Positions 17,167-27,507 are shown, counted from the stretch's first letter. The stretch is DNA of 64,000 nucleotides from Herbaspirillum seropedicae (GCF_001040945.1 NZ_CP011930.1:2581704-2645703), one strand, 5' to 3'. Translations and numbers: made by a program. Notes: generated from the letters alone by a model not told the origin.

Positions 17167-18912
17167 ATGTTTGCGTATTTCAAGAATCTCAAGGTGGCCG
17201 TGCGCCTGGCGGCTGTGTTCGCCTTCATCGTGGCCTTGCTGGCCGTGGTCAGCGTGACCGCCTTCATCAAGATCAACAACATCAACCGTGCGATCGACCA
17301 GATCGTCAATGACCGCTACCTGAAGGTACGCTGGGCCTTCGACCTGCGCGACGGCGTCAACGAGCAGATCAAGTACCTGCGCGGCATCGCCATCGATATC
17401 GAGAACCGCCCGGCCAACGAAAAGCGCTTCGCCCAGCTCGAGGTCGCCGTCAAGCAGACCAAGGAAGCGCTGGACAAGATCACTGCGCGCCAGGTCACGG
17501 CGGTCGGCCAGAAGAAGGCCAAGGCCCTCGATGAGGCACGCATTGCCTTCGACGCCAGCAAGGCCGACTTCCTGGCTTTGGTGAAGGCGGGCAACAGCAC
17601 GTCGGCCGATGAGTACGTGCTGCGCAAGATCACCGATACCCAGAACAACTACCTGGCGCTGGCGCGCGCCTTTGCCGACTCGCAGGATGCGCAGTTGCAG
17701 GCCGAAGGCGCCAAGGCAGTGGCCGATGGCGCAATGGCGATCGAGGTGACGCTGGCCTGCTCGATGGCGGCTGTACTGGCGGCCATCATCCTCGGCTATC
17801 TGATGGCGCGCTCCATCGTCAAGCCGCTCACCGAAGCCGTACGCGTGGCCGAGAACGTCGCTGCCGGCGACCTGACCACGCGCATCGAGCCGCATTCCCG
17901 CGATGAGACCGGTCAACTGATGCAGGCGCTGCGCAAGATGAATGACAACCTGATCGAGATCGTCAGCGGCGTGCGCCGCGGCACCGAGTCCATCACCACG
18001 GCCTCGGGCGAAATCGCCAGCGGCAACCTGGACCTGTCGGCCCGTACCGAACAGCAGGCCGGTTCGCTCGAAGAGACTGCTTCGGCCATGGAAGAAATGA
18101 CCTCGACCGTGCGCCAGAACGCCGACAACGCGCGCCAGGCCAACCAGATGGCCGTGTCCGCCTCCGAGATCGCCTTGCAGGGCGGCCAGATCGTCGGGCG
18201 CGTGGTCCACACCATGGACGAGATCAACCAGTCTTCGCGCAAGATCGTCGACATCATCGGCGTGATCGATGGCATCGCCTTCCAGACCAACATCCTGGCG
18301 CTCAACGCCGCCGTGGAAGCCGCTCGCGCTGGCGAGCAGGGCCGTGGTTTCGCCGTGGTCGCCACCGAGGTGCGCAGCCTGGCCCAGCGCTCCGCCGCCG
18401 CCGCCAAGGAAATCAAGGCCCTCATCGCGGATTCGGTGGGCAAGGTCGAAGGCGGCAGCGCCTTGGTGGCGCAAGCCGGCGCGACCATGGAACAAGTGGT
18501 CAGCAGCGTGCGCAGCGTGACCGATATCGTGGCCGAAATCTCCGCGGCCAGTGCCGAACAGAGCAGCGGCATCGAGGAAATCAACCGCGCCGTCACGCAG
18601 ATGGACGAGGGCACCCAGCAGAACGCCGCCCTGGTCGAACAGGCTGCCGCTGCGGCCAAGTCCATGCAGGAACAGGCCGTGCGCCTGACCCAGTCCATCA
18701 GCATCTTCAAGCTGGAGCAGGGCGCAGCGAGCATCCCGGCAGCGCCAGTGCGCACGGCGCTGGCCCCGGCAGCCCCCGCGCCCACGGCCAGCCGCGCCCC
18801 GACAGCACGGCCCCGGGTGTCGCCGGCCATTACGGCGGCGCCTACCGTGGCAGCTGCGCCTGCCTTGAAGGCGCCGGCGCGGGTGGACGAAGACGCCTGG
18901 GAAACCTTCTGA
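17167..18912 (+). CDS. Methyl-accepting chemotaxis protein, four-helix sensor type
   Basis: This 581-residue chemoreceptor has TM1 at about residues 11-33, a periplasmic four-helix-bundle sensor region to about 190, TM2 at 191-213, then HAMP and the coiled signalling domain. The hairpin tip contains [21 protein letters not shown] Pro/Ala-rich linker leads to the C-terminal AWETF, matching the xWETF docking pentapeptide for CheR/CheB. It follows the ribose operon after 229 bases in the same direction, so sensing of ribose-loaded RbsB is possible but unproven. Confidence 0.93.
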   Translation: MFAYFKNLKVAVRLAAVFAFIVALLAVVSVTAFIKINNINRAIDQIVNDRYLKVRWAFDLRDGVNEQIKYLRGIAIDIENRPANEKRFAQLEVAVKQTKEALDKITARQVTAVGQKKAKALDEARIAFDASKADFLALVKAGNSTSADEYVLRKITDTQNNYLALARAFADSQDAQLQAEGAKAVADGAMAIEVTLACSMAAVLAAIILGYLMARSIVKPLTEAVRVAENVAAGDLTTRIEPHSRDETGQLMQALRKMNDNLIEIVSGVRRGTESITTASGEIASGNLDLSARTEQQAGSLEETASAMEEMTSTVRQNADNARQANQMAVSASEIALQGGQIVGRVVHTMDEINQSSRKIVDIIGVIDGIAFQTNILALNAAVEAARAGEQGRGFAVVATEVRSLAQRSAAAAKEIKALIADSVGKVEGGSALVAQAGATMEQVVSSVRSVTDIVAEISAASAEQSSGIEEINRAVTQMDEGTQQNAALVEQAAAAAKSMQEQAVRLTQSISIFKLEQGAASIPAAPVRTALAPAAPAPTASRAPTARPRVSPAITAAPTVAAAPALKAPARVDEDAWETF

Positions 18913-18921
18913 AGCCCAGCC

Positions 18922-18955
18922 ATGCCGTCCCGCTGACAAGGGGCCGGCATCTCTT
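18922..18955 (+). terminator. Possible terminator after the chemoreceptor gene
   Basis: ATGCCG (18922-18927) and CGGCAT (18945-18950) form a short stem with an inner CCC/GGG, followed by a pyrimidine-rich CTCTTCCT rather than a clean T-run. It is a plausible but weak terminator. Confidence 0.35.
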
Positions 18956-19033
18956 CCTATAGCCAGCGGCGGCTCCCGACCTGATACTCTTGCGCTTGGA
19001 CCACAAGAACAAGAGAACGGGAAGGGAGGCAAA

Positions 19034-20998
19034 ATGCCATATCGTGGGCGGTCGGCGTCGCCGTGGATGAAGCTGCTGGGCCGCGCTCTGGCCGCGCTGG
19101 CGGCCTTGCTGGTGGCGCTGCTGCTGGCCTTGGCGCTGGCGGTGCCGCTGCTGGACTGGAACTCCGCCAAGCCCTGGCTGGGCCGGCAGCTTTCTGCCGC
19201 ACTCGGACGCGACATCCGCGTCGATGGCAACCTGGACCTGTCCTGGAGCCTTGCACAAGCCGACGATGAGGCCGGCGCCCTGGCGCGCCTGGCGCCGCAA
19301 CTGCGCCTGCGCGCCGAGCGCCTCTTCATCGGCAACCCCGACTGGGCGCACAGCAGCGACCATCTGGTCCGCGCCGCCGCCCTGGATGTGCGCTTTTCTC
19401 CCTTGCCGCTGCTGCACTGGCATTGGCACGTCACCGACCTGCGTGTCGAGGGCCTGGACCTGGTCATGGAGCGCGCCGACGACCAGCGCAAGAACTGGCG
19501 CTTTTCCAGCCAGCCCCGGTCGCGCTGGAGCTTCGACATCCATCGCATCGTCTTCGGCCATGCGCTCATCCGCTATGTCGAGCTGCCGCTGGACCTGGAC
19601 CTGCGTTTCGACGCCCGTCCCCTCAACGCCACCGCCACCAACCAGAAAGACAGCGCCGCCCTGGTGCTGCAGGCCGCCGTGACCGGGCGCTACGGCCAGG
19701 CCGAGGTCAACGGCCAGATCAAGGGCGGGGCCTTGCCCGACCTGCTCAACGAAGGCAGCGTCTTTCCCCTGCAGGCCGAGGGCGACATCGGCGGTGTGCA
19801 GACGCAGCTCTCCGGCAACCTGATCAATCCGCACCAGTTGAGCCGGGCCGACCTGCGCATCGGCCTGGCAGGCGACAGCCTGGACCGTCTCTATCCGGCC
19901 ACCGGCGTGCCGCTCCCCGCCACCCGGGCCTTCCACACCGAGGGCGCGCTGACCATCACCCGCCTCGATCCCCAGACCAAGGCCTGGGACTGGCGCTACA
20001 GCGGTTTTAGCGGCAAGGTCGGCGAAAGCGATTTCGCCGGTGATGCCCAGTATGTCCGCGGGCCGCCGAAGAACCATCTGAAGGTCAAGGCCGAGGCCGG
20101 CCTGCTGCGTTTGTCCGACTATCTGCCCGGCGATGACGCTGACCAAGGCAAGCCCTCCAAACCGGCCCAGCCCGAGCGCTGGTCCAAGCTGGATGCAGAC
20201 ATCGACTTGCAGGCCAAGCGCGTGCAATGGCGTGCCGGCCTGGAATGGCAGCAGGCCGCTGCCACGCTGACCCTGAAGGACCAGGTGCTCACCGCCGATC
20301 CCTTGCGCTTCAACATGGCCGGCGGCCAGGGGCAGGGGCAAGTGCGGCTGGATGGTCGCCAGCCGGACATCCGTTCCCGCCTGCAGATTCGCCTGCAGGA
20401 TGCCCAGGTGCGAGAACTGTTTCCGCGCCTGGCCAGCCTCAAGGCCAGCTTCAGCAAGTTCAACGGCGAGGCCACGCTGTCGGCCACCGGCAATTCCGCC
20501 GCCGCCGTGCTGGCCAGCGCCGATGGCGAGATCAAGGCCGACCTGGGCCCAGGCACCATCAGCCAGTTCATCCTGGAGGCCGCCGGCCTGAACCTGGCCA
20601 ATGCGGTGTTCGCCAAGCTCTATCGCGACCAGCAGGTCAAGCTCCTGTGCGGCGCCGCTGACGTGGCCATCCAGCACGGCCAGGCCACCATCCGGCACGG
20701 CATCCTCAACACCGAAGACGCCGCCATCGACGTGGGCGGCCAGGTCGACCTGGGCCGGCAGACCCTGGCCCTGGACATCCACCCGCGCACCAAGCAGGTC
20801 CGCATCCTGTCGCTGCGTACGCCCTTGCATGTGCGCGGCAGCTTTTCCCATCCCGAGATCGGCGCCGACAGCGGCGCTCTGGCCGCGCGCGCAGGTGCAG
20901 CGGCCGCGCTGGCGCTGGTGGCACCGGTGGCGGCGGTGATCCCCCTGATCTCGCCGGGGCAGGCAGCGTCGGATGACTGCGCCGCACGGGCGCGGTAA
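19034..20998 (+). CDS. AsmA-family membrane-anchored protein
   Basis: This 654-residue protein has one N-terminal helix (about residues 12-38), then AsmA-type sequence: WNSAKPWLGRQLSAALGRDIRVDGNLDLSWS (landmark ALGRDIRVDGNLDL), many beta-rich repeats, and a C-terminal AsmA_2-like region with FILEAAGLNLANAVFAKLY and LDIHPRTKQ. AsmA-like proteins bridge the inner membrane and periplasm and are implicated in lipid transport or outer-membrane homeostasis. A ribosome site (GGGAGG) precedes the ATG. The specific role is unknown. Confidence 0.85.
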   Translation: MPYRGRSASPWMKLLGRALAALAALLVALLLALALAVPLLDWNSAKPWLGRQLSAALGRDIRVDGNLDLSWSLAQADDEAGALARLAPQLRLRAERLFIGNPDWAHSSDHLVRAAALDVRFSPLPLLHWHWHVTDLRVEGLDLVMERADDQRKNWRFSSQPRSRWSFDIHRIVFGHALIRYVELPLDLDLRFDARPLNATATNQKDSAALVLQAAVTGRYGQAEVNGQIKGGALPDLLNEGSVFPLQAEGDIGGVQTQLSGNLINPHQLSRADLRIGLAGDSLDRLYPATGVPLPATRAFHTEGALTITRLDPQTKAWDWRYSGFSGKVGESDFAGDAQYVRGPPKNHLKVKAEAGLLRLSDYLPGDDADQGKPSKPAQPERWSKLDADIDLQAKRVQWRAGLEWQQAAATLTLKDQVLTADPLRFNMAGGQGQGQVRLDGRQPDIRSRLQIRLQDAQVRELFPRLASLKASFSKFNGEATLSATGNSAAAVLASADGEIKADLGPGTISQFILEAAGLNLANAVFAKLYRDQQVKLLCGAADVAIQHGQATIRHGILNTEDAAIDVGGQVDLGRQTLALDIHPRTKQVRILSLRTPLHVRGSFSHPEIGADSGALAARAGAAAALALVAPVAAVIPLISPGQAASDDCAARAR

Positions 20999-21043
20999 GC
21001 AAGCGCATGACGAGCCGATCAACATCAACAACAAGGAGACAAC

Positions 21044-22105
21044 ATGAAACAGCATGGCGCTGCCGCGCTCACCCTGGCCGGCCTCATCCTTCTGGCAGGC
21101 TGCACGACACCCGCCTCCGAGCGTGCGCAGGCCCCGGTGGCCGTGGCCGAGGTCGGCAGCTTCCATATCGGCGGACGCCAGGCCACCCTGGATGGCTTGC
21201 CGGCCAAGGAGGTGCGCTTCACGCCCACCTCGCCGCTGACCCGCATCGATCCCAACGGCGAGTTCGAGGTGGGCCAGATGTATGTGCAGTACGTCAGGCT
21301 GGCCCCGGCAGCGCGGCGCGCGCCTTATCCCTTGCTGATGTGGCACGGCGGCGGCCTCAGCGGCGTGACCTGGGAGAGCACGCCGGACGGGCGGCCTGGC
21401 TGGCAGATGTTCTTCCTGCGGGCCGGGCATGATGTCTACGTCTCGGATGCGGTGGAGCGGGGACGGGCTTCGTGGGCGCGATATCCGGAGCTCTATCGCA
21501 GCGAGCCGGTGTTTCGCACCAAGAAGGAGGCCTGGGAACTGTTTCGCATCGGCCCCGCCGGCAGCTACCAGGATGCCGCGCATCGCAGCGCCTATCCGGA
21601 TACCCAGTTCCCGGTGGCCGCCTTCGACCAGTTCATGAAGCAGGGCGTGCCGCGCTGGCTGACCAATGACGCCGCCACCGAGGCCGCCTACGACGCCCTG
21701 GTCCAGCGCGTCTGCCCCTGCGTGCTCATGGTCCATAGCCAGGGCAGTACCTTCGCCTACACGCTGGCCAACCGCTATCCGGAGAAGATCAAGGCGGTGG
21801 TCGGTGTCGAGCCCTCCGGCGCCCTCGATCCGGACAAGGTCGATCTGACACCGTTGAGCCGCGTGCCGCTGCTCTTCGTCTGGGGCGACAAGATCGCCGC
21901 CACGCCGCGCTGGCAGGGCATCCAGGCGCCGATGAAGAAGATGATCGCCGCCCTCAAGGCCAAGGGCGGACGGGCCGACGAGATCGACCTGCCGGCGCGC
22001 GGCATCAGTGGTAACAGCCACCTGATGATGATGGACGCCAACTCCGACCAGATAGCGGCGCTGGTGCAGGACTGGCTGGTGGCGCAAGGACTGGCGGGCC
22101 GCTGA
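21044..22105 (+). CDS. Lipoprotein alpha/beta hydrolase (esterase-like)
   Basis: This 353-residue protein starts with a lipoprotein signal, LILLAGC, so it should be lipid-anchored. The fold is alpha/beta hydrolase: an oxyanion-type HGGG segment (MWHGGGLSGVTWES), the nucleophile elbow MVHSQGS with S232, and a late catalytic His in GNSHLMMMD (H326). The substrate is unknown. It lies 45 bases after the AsmA-like gene in the same direction and may share its transcript. Confidence 0.82.
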   Translation: MKQHGAAALTLAGLILLAGCTTPASERAQAPVAVAEVGSFHIGGRQATLDGLPAKEVRFTPTSPLTRIDPNGEFEVGQMYVQYVRLAPAARRAPYPLLMWHGGGLSGVTWESTPDGRPGWQMFFLRAGHDVYVSDAVERGRASWARYPELYRSEPVFRTKKEAWELFRIGPAGSYQDAAHRSAYPDTQFPVAAFDQFMKQGVPRWLTNDAATEAAYDALVQRVCPCVLMVHSQGSTFAYTLANRYPEKIKAVVGVEPSGALDPDKVDLTPLSRVPLLFVWGDKIAATPRWQGIQAPMKKMIAALKAKGGRADEIDLPARGISGNSHLMMMDANSDQIAALVQDWLVAQGLAGR

Positions 22106-22337
22106 GCATGGCGGGCGGCCCGCCGCTGGAGCGAAAGAAATCTGCGATTCCAGGGAGCGTTTTGCTGTTGAGCTGGGTCTGACCGCCCGGATAGATAAAA
22201 AACAGAGCACAGGCTGTGCAAGGTGTCGCAGGGGGAATGCATATCGCATCTCATGAGCGCAATTTTGTTCGTCATTGGCGAACATGTCCCAGGGGATTCC
22301 ATTAAGATGCCCGCAAGCTCTACCTTGGTGATGCTGC

Positions 22338-24458
22338 ATGCTGGCCGATGACGCTCACCGTGTACATTTTTGGACGACGAAAGGCGTTATCTTGGAATTC
22401 CAACCGGCCACACAGAGCCCGCCATTGCTGAGCAGCGCTTACCGTCATGCCTTGCTGGAGGCCATCGACGACGGTTTCTGCATCATCGAATTCATCGATG
22501 GTCCGCATGGTCCGTTGAGCGACTATGTGCATATCGAGGCCAATTCTGGCTACCACCGGCACACCGGCATCGAAGGCATCGTCGGCAAGCGCCTACGCGA
22601 GGTCGAACCCGACAATGCCCAGGTCTGGCTGGACATCTATGGCAAGGTCTTGCTGACCGGCCAGACGGTGCGCTTCGAACAGGAGTTCAAGGCTGCCGCC
22701 CGCCACATCGAGGTATCGGCCACCCGGGTGGGACCGGTAGAGATGCGCCAGGTGTCGGTGCTGTTTCGCGACGTCACCGCGCGCCGGCGCACCGAAGCCG
22801 CCCTGCGCGAGAACGTCGAGCGCGTCCAGCTGGCCTTGGAGGCCGGGGCCATCATCGGCACCTGGATCTGGGACTTGCCCAGCGACCGTTTCAGCGTGGA
22901 CGATGGTTTTGCCGCTGCCTTTGGCATTCCCGCCGAACGTGGGCTGGACGGTATCAAGCTCGATGAGCTCATGCTGTCGGTGCATCCGGACGACCGCGAG
23001 CTGCTGTCGGCGCGCATCCGCGAAGCGCTGGCGCGTGGTGGCGCCTACGCCCATCAATACCGCACGCGCCGCCGCGATGGCCGTTACTACTGGCTGGAGG
23101 CCAATGGCCGGGTGGAGATGACGCCCGACGGCATCCCCAGCAAGTTCCCGGGCGTGCTCATCGACATCGAAGGGCGCCGCGCCGTCGAGGCCGAACGCGA
23201 CCGCGCCCTGGCGGCCCTGCGCACCCTCAATGAAACCCTGGAACAGCGTGTGGAAGAACGCACCGCCGCCTTGCTCAATGCCGAGGAAGCCCTGCGCCAG
23301 GCGCAGAAGATGGAGGCGGTAGGCCAACTGACCGGTGGCCTGGCGCACGACTTCAACAATATCCTGGCCGGTATCAGCGGCAGCCTGGAGCTGATGAAGG
23401 TCAGGCTGGCCCAGGGCCGTATCGGCGATATCGAACGTCATCTCAATGGCGCGCAGTCGGCCGTCAAGCGCGCTGCCGCGCTGACGCAGCGCTTGCTGGC
23501 CTTTTCGCGCCGGCAGACGCTGGACCCCAAGCCGGCCGACCTCAATCGCATCGTCGCCGGCATGCACGAACTGATCGGCCGCAGCGTCGGCCCGGCCATC
23601 GCCGTGGAAACCATCGCCGCCGGCGGACTATGGCATACCTTCGTCGACATCGGTCAGATGGAAAACGCCTTGCTGAACCTGTGCATCAATGCCCGCGACG
23701 CCATGCCGCATGGCGGGCGGCTGACCATCGAAACAGCCAACCGCTGGCTGGATGATATCGGCGCCTTGCAGCGCGGCGTGCCGCCGGGCCAGTACGTATC
23801 GCTGAGCGTGAGCGACACCGGCGCGGGCATGTCGCCCGAGGTGGTGGCGCGCGCCTTCGATCCCTTCTTCACCACCAAGCCGACCGGCCAGGGAACCGGC
23901 TTGGGCCTGTCCATGGTGTATGGCTTCGCCGGACAATCGGGTGGCACCGTACGCATCTATTCCGAGCTGGGGCAGGGGGCCATGGTCTGCATCTACCTGC
24001 CGCGCCATGTGGGCGAAGGCGGCGTGGACGACCTGGCCTTGCCGGAGGAAAGCCATGTGCCTGCCGCCCCCGGCAGCAAGACCATCCTGGTGGTGGATGA
24101 CGAACCGCTGGTGCGCATGGTCACCGTGGAGGTGCTGCGGGACCTGGGCTACAGCGTGCTCGAGGCCGAGGATGGTCCCTCGGCGCTGCGGGTGGTGGAG
24201 GCCTGCCAGGAAATCGATCTGCTGCTCACCGATGTGGGCTTGCCCAACGGCATGAATGGCCGCCAGCTGGCCGACGCCATCCGCGCTCCGCGCCCGGACC
24301 TGCCGGTGCTGTTCGTGACCGGTTACGCCGAGAACGCCGTGCTCAACCACGGCCACCTGGAGCGCGGCATGCAGGTGCTGACCAAGCCATTCGCCGCCGA
24401 TGTACTGGCGCGCAGGGTGAAGGAACTGGTGGGGGAAGATGATCCTGGGGGGCACTAG
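22338..24458 (+). CDS. Hybrid sensor histidine kinase with PAS domains and C-terminal receiver
   Basis: This 706-residue soluble protein has two PAS-like domains (about residues 35-150 and 160-285), a coiled linker, and a HisKA domain with phospho-acceptor H337 in LTGGLAHDFNNILAG. Next come a HATPase_c domain (NARDAMPHGG, DTGAGM, GTGLGLSMVYGF) and a receiver with D632 in LLLTDVGLPNG. There is no transmembrane segment, so it senses an internal signal. No partner response regulator or target gene is adjacent. The start could be a little downstream of 22338. Confidence 0.9.
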   Translation: MLADDAHRVHFWTTKGVILEFQPATQSPPLLSSAYRHALLEAIDDGFCIIEFIDGPHGPLSDYVHIEANSGYHRHTGIEGIVGKRLREVEPDNAQVWLDIYGKVLLTGQTVRFEQEFKAAARHIEVSATRVGPVEMRQVSVLFRDVTARRRTEAALRENVERVQLALEAGAIIGTWIWDLPSDRFSVDDGFAAAFGIPAERGLDGIKLDELMLSVHPDDRELLSARIREALARGGAYAHQYRTRRRDGRYYWLEANGRVEMTPDGIPSKFPGVLIDIEGRRAVEAERDRALAALRTLNETLEQRVEERTAALLNAEEALRQAQKMEAVGQLTGGLAHDFNNILAGISGSLELMKVRLAQGRIGDIERHLNGAQSAVKRAAALTQRLLAFSRRQTLDPKPADLNRIVAGMHELIGRSVGPAIAVETIAAGGLWHTFVDIGQMENALLNLCINARDAMPHGGRLTIETANRWLDDIGALQRGVPPGQYVSLSVSDTGAGMSPEVVARAFDPFFTTKPTGQGTGLGLSMVYGFAGQSGGTVRIYSELGQGAMVCIYLPRHVGEGGVDDLALPEESHVPAAPGSKTILVVDDEPLVRMVTVEVLRDLGYSVLEAEDGPSALRVVEACQEIDLLLTDVGLPNGMNGRQLADAIRAPRPDLPVLFVTGYAENAVLNHGHLERGMQVLTKPFAADVLARRVKELVGEDDPGGH

Positions 24459-24634
24459 CCGGCCGCGCCAGCAGACGCGGGCGTAACGAGGGCCGAAGCG
24501 GGGCCGGAACGAGGGGGGCTGAAGAGCAAGACCATGCAGCTCGCGCCACCCAGCCGGCGTTTCGTCGCATCCCGCTTGGAAGCGGACCAGCAGCAGGGGA
24601 ACAATGCCGGCATCGCATTTCGGAAAGCGCTGCC

Positions 24635-25048
24635 ATGTCCCTTGCCCCGGTCGTTGTCATTCATCTCACTGCTGCTCTCGCGGCCCTGCTGGTCGGCCCC
24701 TTGGCCCTGTGGACCCGGCTGGCCGCACCCGTGCGCCCGCGCTGGCACCGCGCCCTGGGCTATGGCTGGTTCACCTGCATGGTCGCCGTGGTGCTGTCAG
24801 CGCTGTTCATCCGTTCACGGGACCTGCCCAATATCGCTGGCTATACGCCGCTGCACCTGCTGGTGCCGGTCACCAGCTTCTTGCTCTATCGCGGACTGGC
24901 TGCCGTGATGCGCGGCGACATCGCCGCGCATCGACGCACCATGCAACGCGTCTACATCGGCGCCTGCCTGGTGGCCGGAAGCTTCACGCTGCTGCCGCAG
25001 CGTTATCTGGGACAACTGCTCTGGGGACAGTGGCTGGGCTGGTTGTGA
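24635..25048 (+). CDS. Small multi-pass membrane protein, DUF2306 family
   Basis: This 137-residue protein has four hydrophobic helices. Its pattern matches DUF2306: H10 in the first helix, PRWHRALGYGWFTCM, the LHLLVPVTSFLLYRGL segment, HRRTMQRVYIGACLVAGSFTLLP-like (HRRTMQRVYIG) and WGQWLG at the end. The conserved His and Arg residues suggest haem or ion interaction in this family, but no function is established. It converges on the VIT1/CCC1 gene with only 15 bases between stop codons. Confidence 0.75.
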   Translation: MSLAPVVVIHLTAALAALLVGPLALWTRLAAPVRPRWHRALGYGWFTCMVAVVLSALFIRSRDLPNIAGYTPLHLLVPVTSFLLYRGLAAVMRGDIAAHRRTMQRVYIGACLVAGSFTLLPQRYLGQLLWGQWLGWL

Positions 25049-25063
25049 GCCGGGCCAGCACCG

Positions 25064-25759
25064 CTAGAGGGCTGCGCCGAAGAAAGCCCCGATGGCCGCC
25101 GTGCAGCCCATGGCCAGCGAACTCCATACACTCACGCGCAACGCCCCTTTCCACAGGCTGGCGCCGCCGGTCTTGGCCGCCACCGCACCCAGCAGCGCCA
25201 GCGAGAGCAGGGCGGCGATCACGATGGAGGGCAGCAATGCATTGGCCGGCGCCAGCAGCACCACCACCAGCGGCAGGGCCGCACCGACCGCGAAACTGAG
25301 CGCCGACACCACGGCCGCCTGCACCGGGCGCGCGGAGGTGGTCTCGGAAATGCCCAGTTCATCGCGGGCGTGGGCGTCCAGCGCATCGTGCGCCATCAGT
25401 TGCGTGGCTACCAGATGCGCTGTTTCCTGGTTCAGGCCGCGCCGCATGTAGATGCCCATCAGCTCGCGGTGTTCGCCTTCGGGGTCGGTGGCCAGCTCTT
25501 CCTTTTCCTGGTGCAGCGCGGCCTTTTCACTGTCGGCCTGAGAGTGCACCGAGACATATTCGCCTGTCGCCATCGACATCGCCCCGGCCACCAGCCCGGC
25601 CACGCCCGTGAGCAGCACATTGTCGTGGCTGGCCTGGGCCGCCACCACACCGACCAGCAGGCTGGCGGTGGAGACGATGCCGTCGTTGGCGCCCAGGACG
25701 GCTGCACGCAGCCAGGAGATGGCGTCGACCTTGTGATGTTCGAGATGGAATTTGGGCAT
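25064..25759 (-). CDS. VIT1/CCC1 transporter family protein
   Basis: This family exports or stores iron or manganese. The roughly 231-residue protein begins MPKFHLEHHKVDAISWLRAA, followed by VLGANDGIVSTASLLVGV, the hallmark first helix. It has GAMSMATGEYVSVHSQADSE, a charged central loop (HQEKEELATDPEGE) that binds metal in plant VIT1, and three C-terminal helices. I use the second ATG (25759). The first (25779-25780 region) adds seven residues. The gene is monocistronic. Confidence 0.88.
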   Translation of the reverse strand: MPKFHLEHHKVDAISWLRAAVLGANDGIVSTASLLVGVVAAQASHDNVLLTGVAGLVAGAMSMATGEYVSVHSQADSEKAALHQEKEELATDPEGEHRELMGIYMRRGLNQETAHLVATQLMAHDALDAHARDELGISETTSARPVQAAVVSALSFAVGAALPLVVVLLAPANALLPSIVIAALLSLALLGAVAAKTGGASLWKGALRVSVWSSLAMGCTAAIGAFFGAAL

Positions 25760-25983
25760 GAGCGCTGAGCCAGGTAGCATTGAATGGCGCAGATTCTAGG
25801 GCGTGGGCGCGGGCAAAGCCACGACAATTAGCAAAAATGAAGACAATTCGCATTAAACCGGGCTCATCTTCAGTGATCCTTGCAGCGCTGACAGCGCTGT
25901 AGCCGTCCTCGGCGCGGGCTTGTCTGATGGCGCGGCGTGTGGCAGGCGGCTAGGCTGGGACGCTTTGACCCGAGGAGCGCGCC

Positions 25984-27003
25984 ATGACTATCCGACTCAA
26001 ACCCATCGCCGACCAGACCATCGTCATCACCGGCGCCAGCAGTGGCATCGGGCTGGCCACGGCGCGCCTGGCGGCGGCCCGGCAGGCGCGTCTGGTGCTG
26101 GTGGCGCGCGATGCGCAGGCGCTCGAGCGCGTGGCCGCCGAGCTGGACCCCAGCGGCCGCCGCGTCATGCACCTGGCCGCCGACGTGGCCGACCTGGTCG
26201 CACTGCAGGCGGTCGCGGCGCAGGCCGTGGAGCGCTTCGGCGGAATCGACACCTGGATCAACAATGCCGGCATTTCCATCTTTGGCCGCCACGAGGAGGT
26301 CAGCCTGGAAGACCATCGACGCCTCTTCGAGACCAACTACTGGGGCGTGGTCAACGGCAGCCTGGCGGCGCTGCCGCATCTCAAGGCCAATCCCGAGGGG
26401 GCGGTCCTGATCAACCTCGGCAGCGAATTGTCGGACGTGGCGGTGCCCTTGCAAGGCGCCTATTCGGCCTCCAAGCATGCGGTCAAGGGCTTCACCGATT
26501 CCTTGCGGGTGGAACTGGCCGAGCAGGGCGCGCGGGTCTCGGTGACGCTGGTGAAACCCGCCGCCATCGATACCCCCTTCACGCGCCACGCCAAGAACTA
26601 CATGGACGTGCAGCCCAAGCTGCCGCCGCCGGTCTATGCACCGGCCATCGCCGCCGAGGCCATCCTGGTGGCGGCCTGCGCGGTGCGCCGTGACATCTAC
26701 GTGGGAGCCGCCTCCAGGCTCTTTTCCTCGGCCAACAAATGCGCGCCCGCGCTGGTGGACCAGTACCTGCAATCCTGCATGTTCGCCCAGCAGCGCAGCG
26801 ACCAGCCGCGCAGCAGCGAGCCCGACCATCTGCATGCCAGCGCAGCCCGCGGGGCGCTGGCCGAACGCGGCGGCGAGCGCTACGTGATGCCGTGCTCGCC
26901 CTATACCTGGGCCAGTTCGCGCGCGCCCATGCTGACCCGGCTGGCGCTGCTGGGCACGGTCTGCCTGGCGCTGGGCCGGATGGGCCGGCGCCAGGGACGC
27001 TGA
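25984..27003 (+). CDS. Short-chain dehydrogenase/reductase with C-terminal extension
   Basis: This 339-residue SDR has the cofactor motif TGASSGIG near residue 17, NNAGIS in the fourth strand, and catalytic Y160 and K164 in YSASK. About 90 extra residues follow the core and end in a hydrophobic stretch and basic tail (LALLGTVCLALGRMGRRQGR). This suggests peripheral or anchored membrane association. A GAGGAG ribosome site supports the start. The substrate is unknown. Confidence 0.85.
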   Translation: MTIRLKPIADQTIVITGASSGIGLATARLAAARQARLVLVARDAQALERVAAELDPSGRRVMHLAADVADLVALQAVAAQAVERFGGIDTWINNAGISIFGRHEEVSLEDHRRLFETNYWGVVNGSLAALPHLKANPEGAVLINLGSELSDVAVPLQGAYSASKHAVKGFTDSLRVELAEQGARVSVTLVKPAAIDTPFTRHAKNYMDVQPKLPPPVYAPAIAAEAILVAACAVRRDIYVGAASRLFSSANKCAPALVDQYLQSCMFAQQRSDQPRSSEPDHLHASAARGALAERGGERYVMPCSPYTWASSRAPMLTRLALLGTVCLALGRMGRRQGR

Positions 27004-27009
27004 ATGGCG

Positions 27010-27507
27010 TCAGCGCGGCGGCAGGCTTTCCAGCAGGCGCAGCGTCTGGAGGATGGAATGCTGGGCCGCCTGCTCCCTGACTGCCTGGCGGTCTCCGGCG
27101 AACTGACGGCGGGCGGTGCGCAGGGTCTTGCCCTGGGGGTGATGGATGATCCAGGCGAAGCAGACCGTGCCGGCCGGCGTGCCGTCAGGGGCGTCATCGG
27201 GCCCGGCCACGCCGGTATTGGCAATGGCGACGCGGGCGGCGCTGCCCTCCAGGGCGCCCTGGGCCATGCGCTCGGCGATCTCTTCGCTGGTCAGGCCGTA
27301 GCGTTGCATATCCGCCCGCGCTACCCGCAACATCACTTCCTTGGCCTGCTCGGTGTAGGTCACGAACGCGCCTTCGAGCCACTGGCCGCAGCCTTCGACA
27401 TCGCCCAGGGCGGCCGCCACCATGCCGGCCGTGCAGGATTCCGCCGTCACCAGCCGCATGTCTTGCTGACAGAGCAGTTGGCCCAGCCTTGCGTAGTCTT
27501 GTTTCAT
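27010..27507 (-). CDS. pncC: Nicotinamide-nucleotide amidase PncC / CinA C-terminal domain protein
   Basis: PncC deamidates nicotinamide mononucleotide to recycle NAD. The 165-residue protein is the stand-alone CinA C-terminal domain. Catalytic S24 lies in TAESCTAGM, and the core continues with TYTEQAKEVMLRV and IANTGVAGPDDAPDGTPAGTV. It converges with the SDR gene, with six bases between stop codons. Confidence 0.9.
   Translation of the reverse strand: MKQDYARLGQLLCQQDMRLVTAESCTAGMVAAALGDVEGCGQWLEGAFVTYTEQAKEVMLRVARADMQRYGLTSEEIAERMAQGALEGSAARVAIANTGVAGPDDAPDGTPAGTVCFAWIIHHPQGKTLRTARRQFAGDRQAVREQAAQHSILQTLRLLESLPPR

Noticed and set aside
17095..19569. Minus-strand open frame of 824 codons
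   Set aside because: It is antisense to the chemoreceptor gene, with low-complexity composition and no ribosome site. The real gene is on the plus strand.
22266..22284. TGTTCG/CGAACA inverted repeat before the sensor kinase as a LexA box
   Set aside because: Proteobacterial LexA sites are CTGT-N8-ACAG. This six-base repeat does not match and may be chance.
18842..22339. Minus-strand open frame of 1165 codons
   Set aside because: It lies antisense to the AsmA-like and lipoprotein hydrolase genes, has the His/Gln/Gly-rich composition of a GC-rich shadow frame, and shows no domain.
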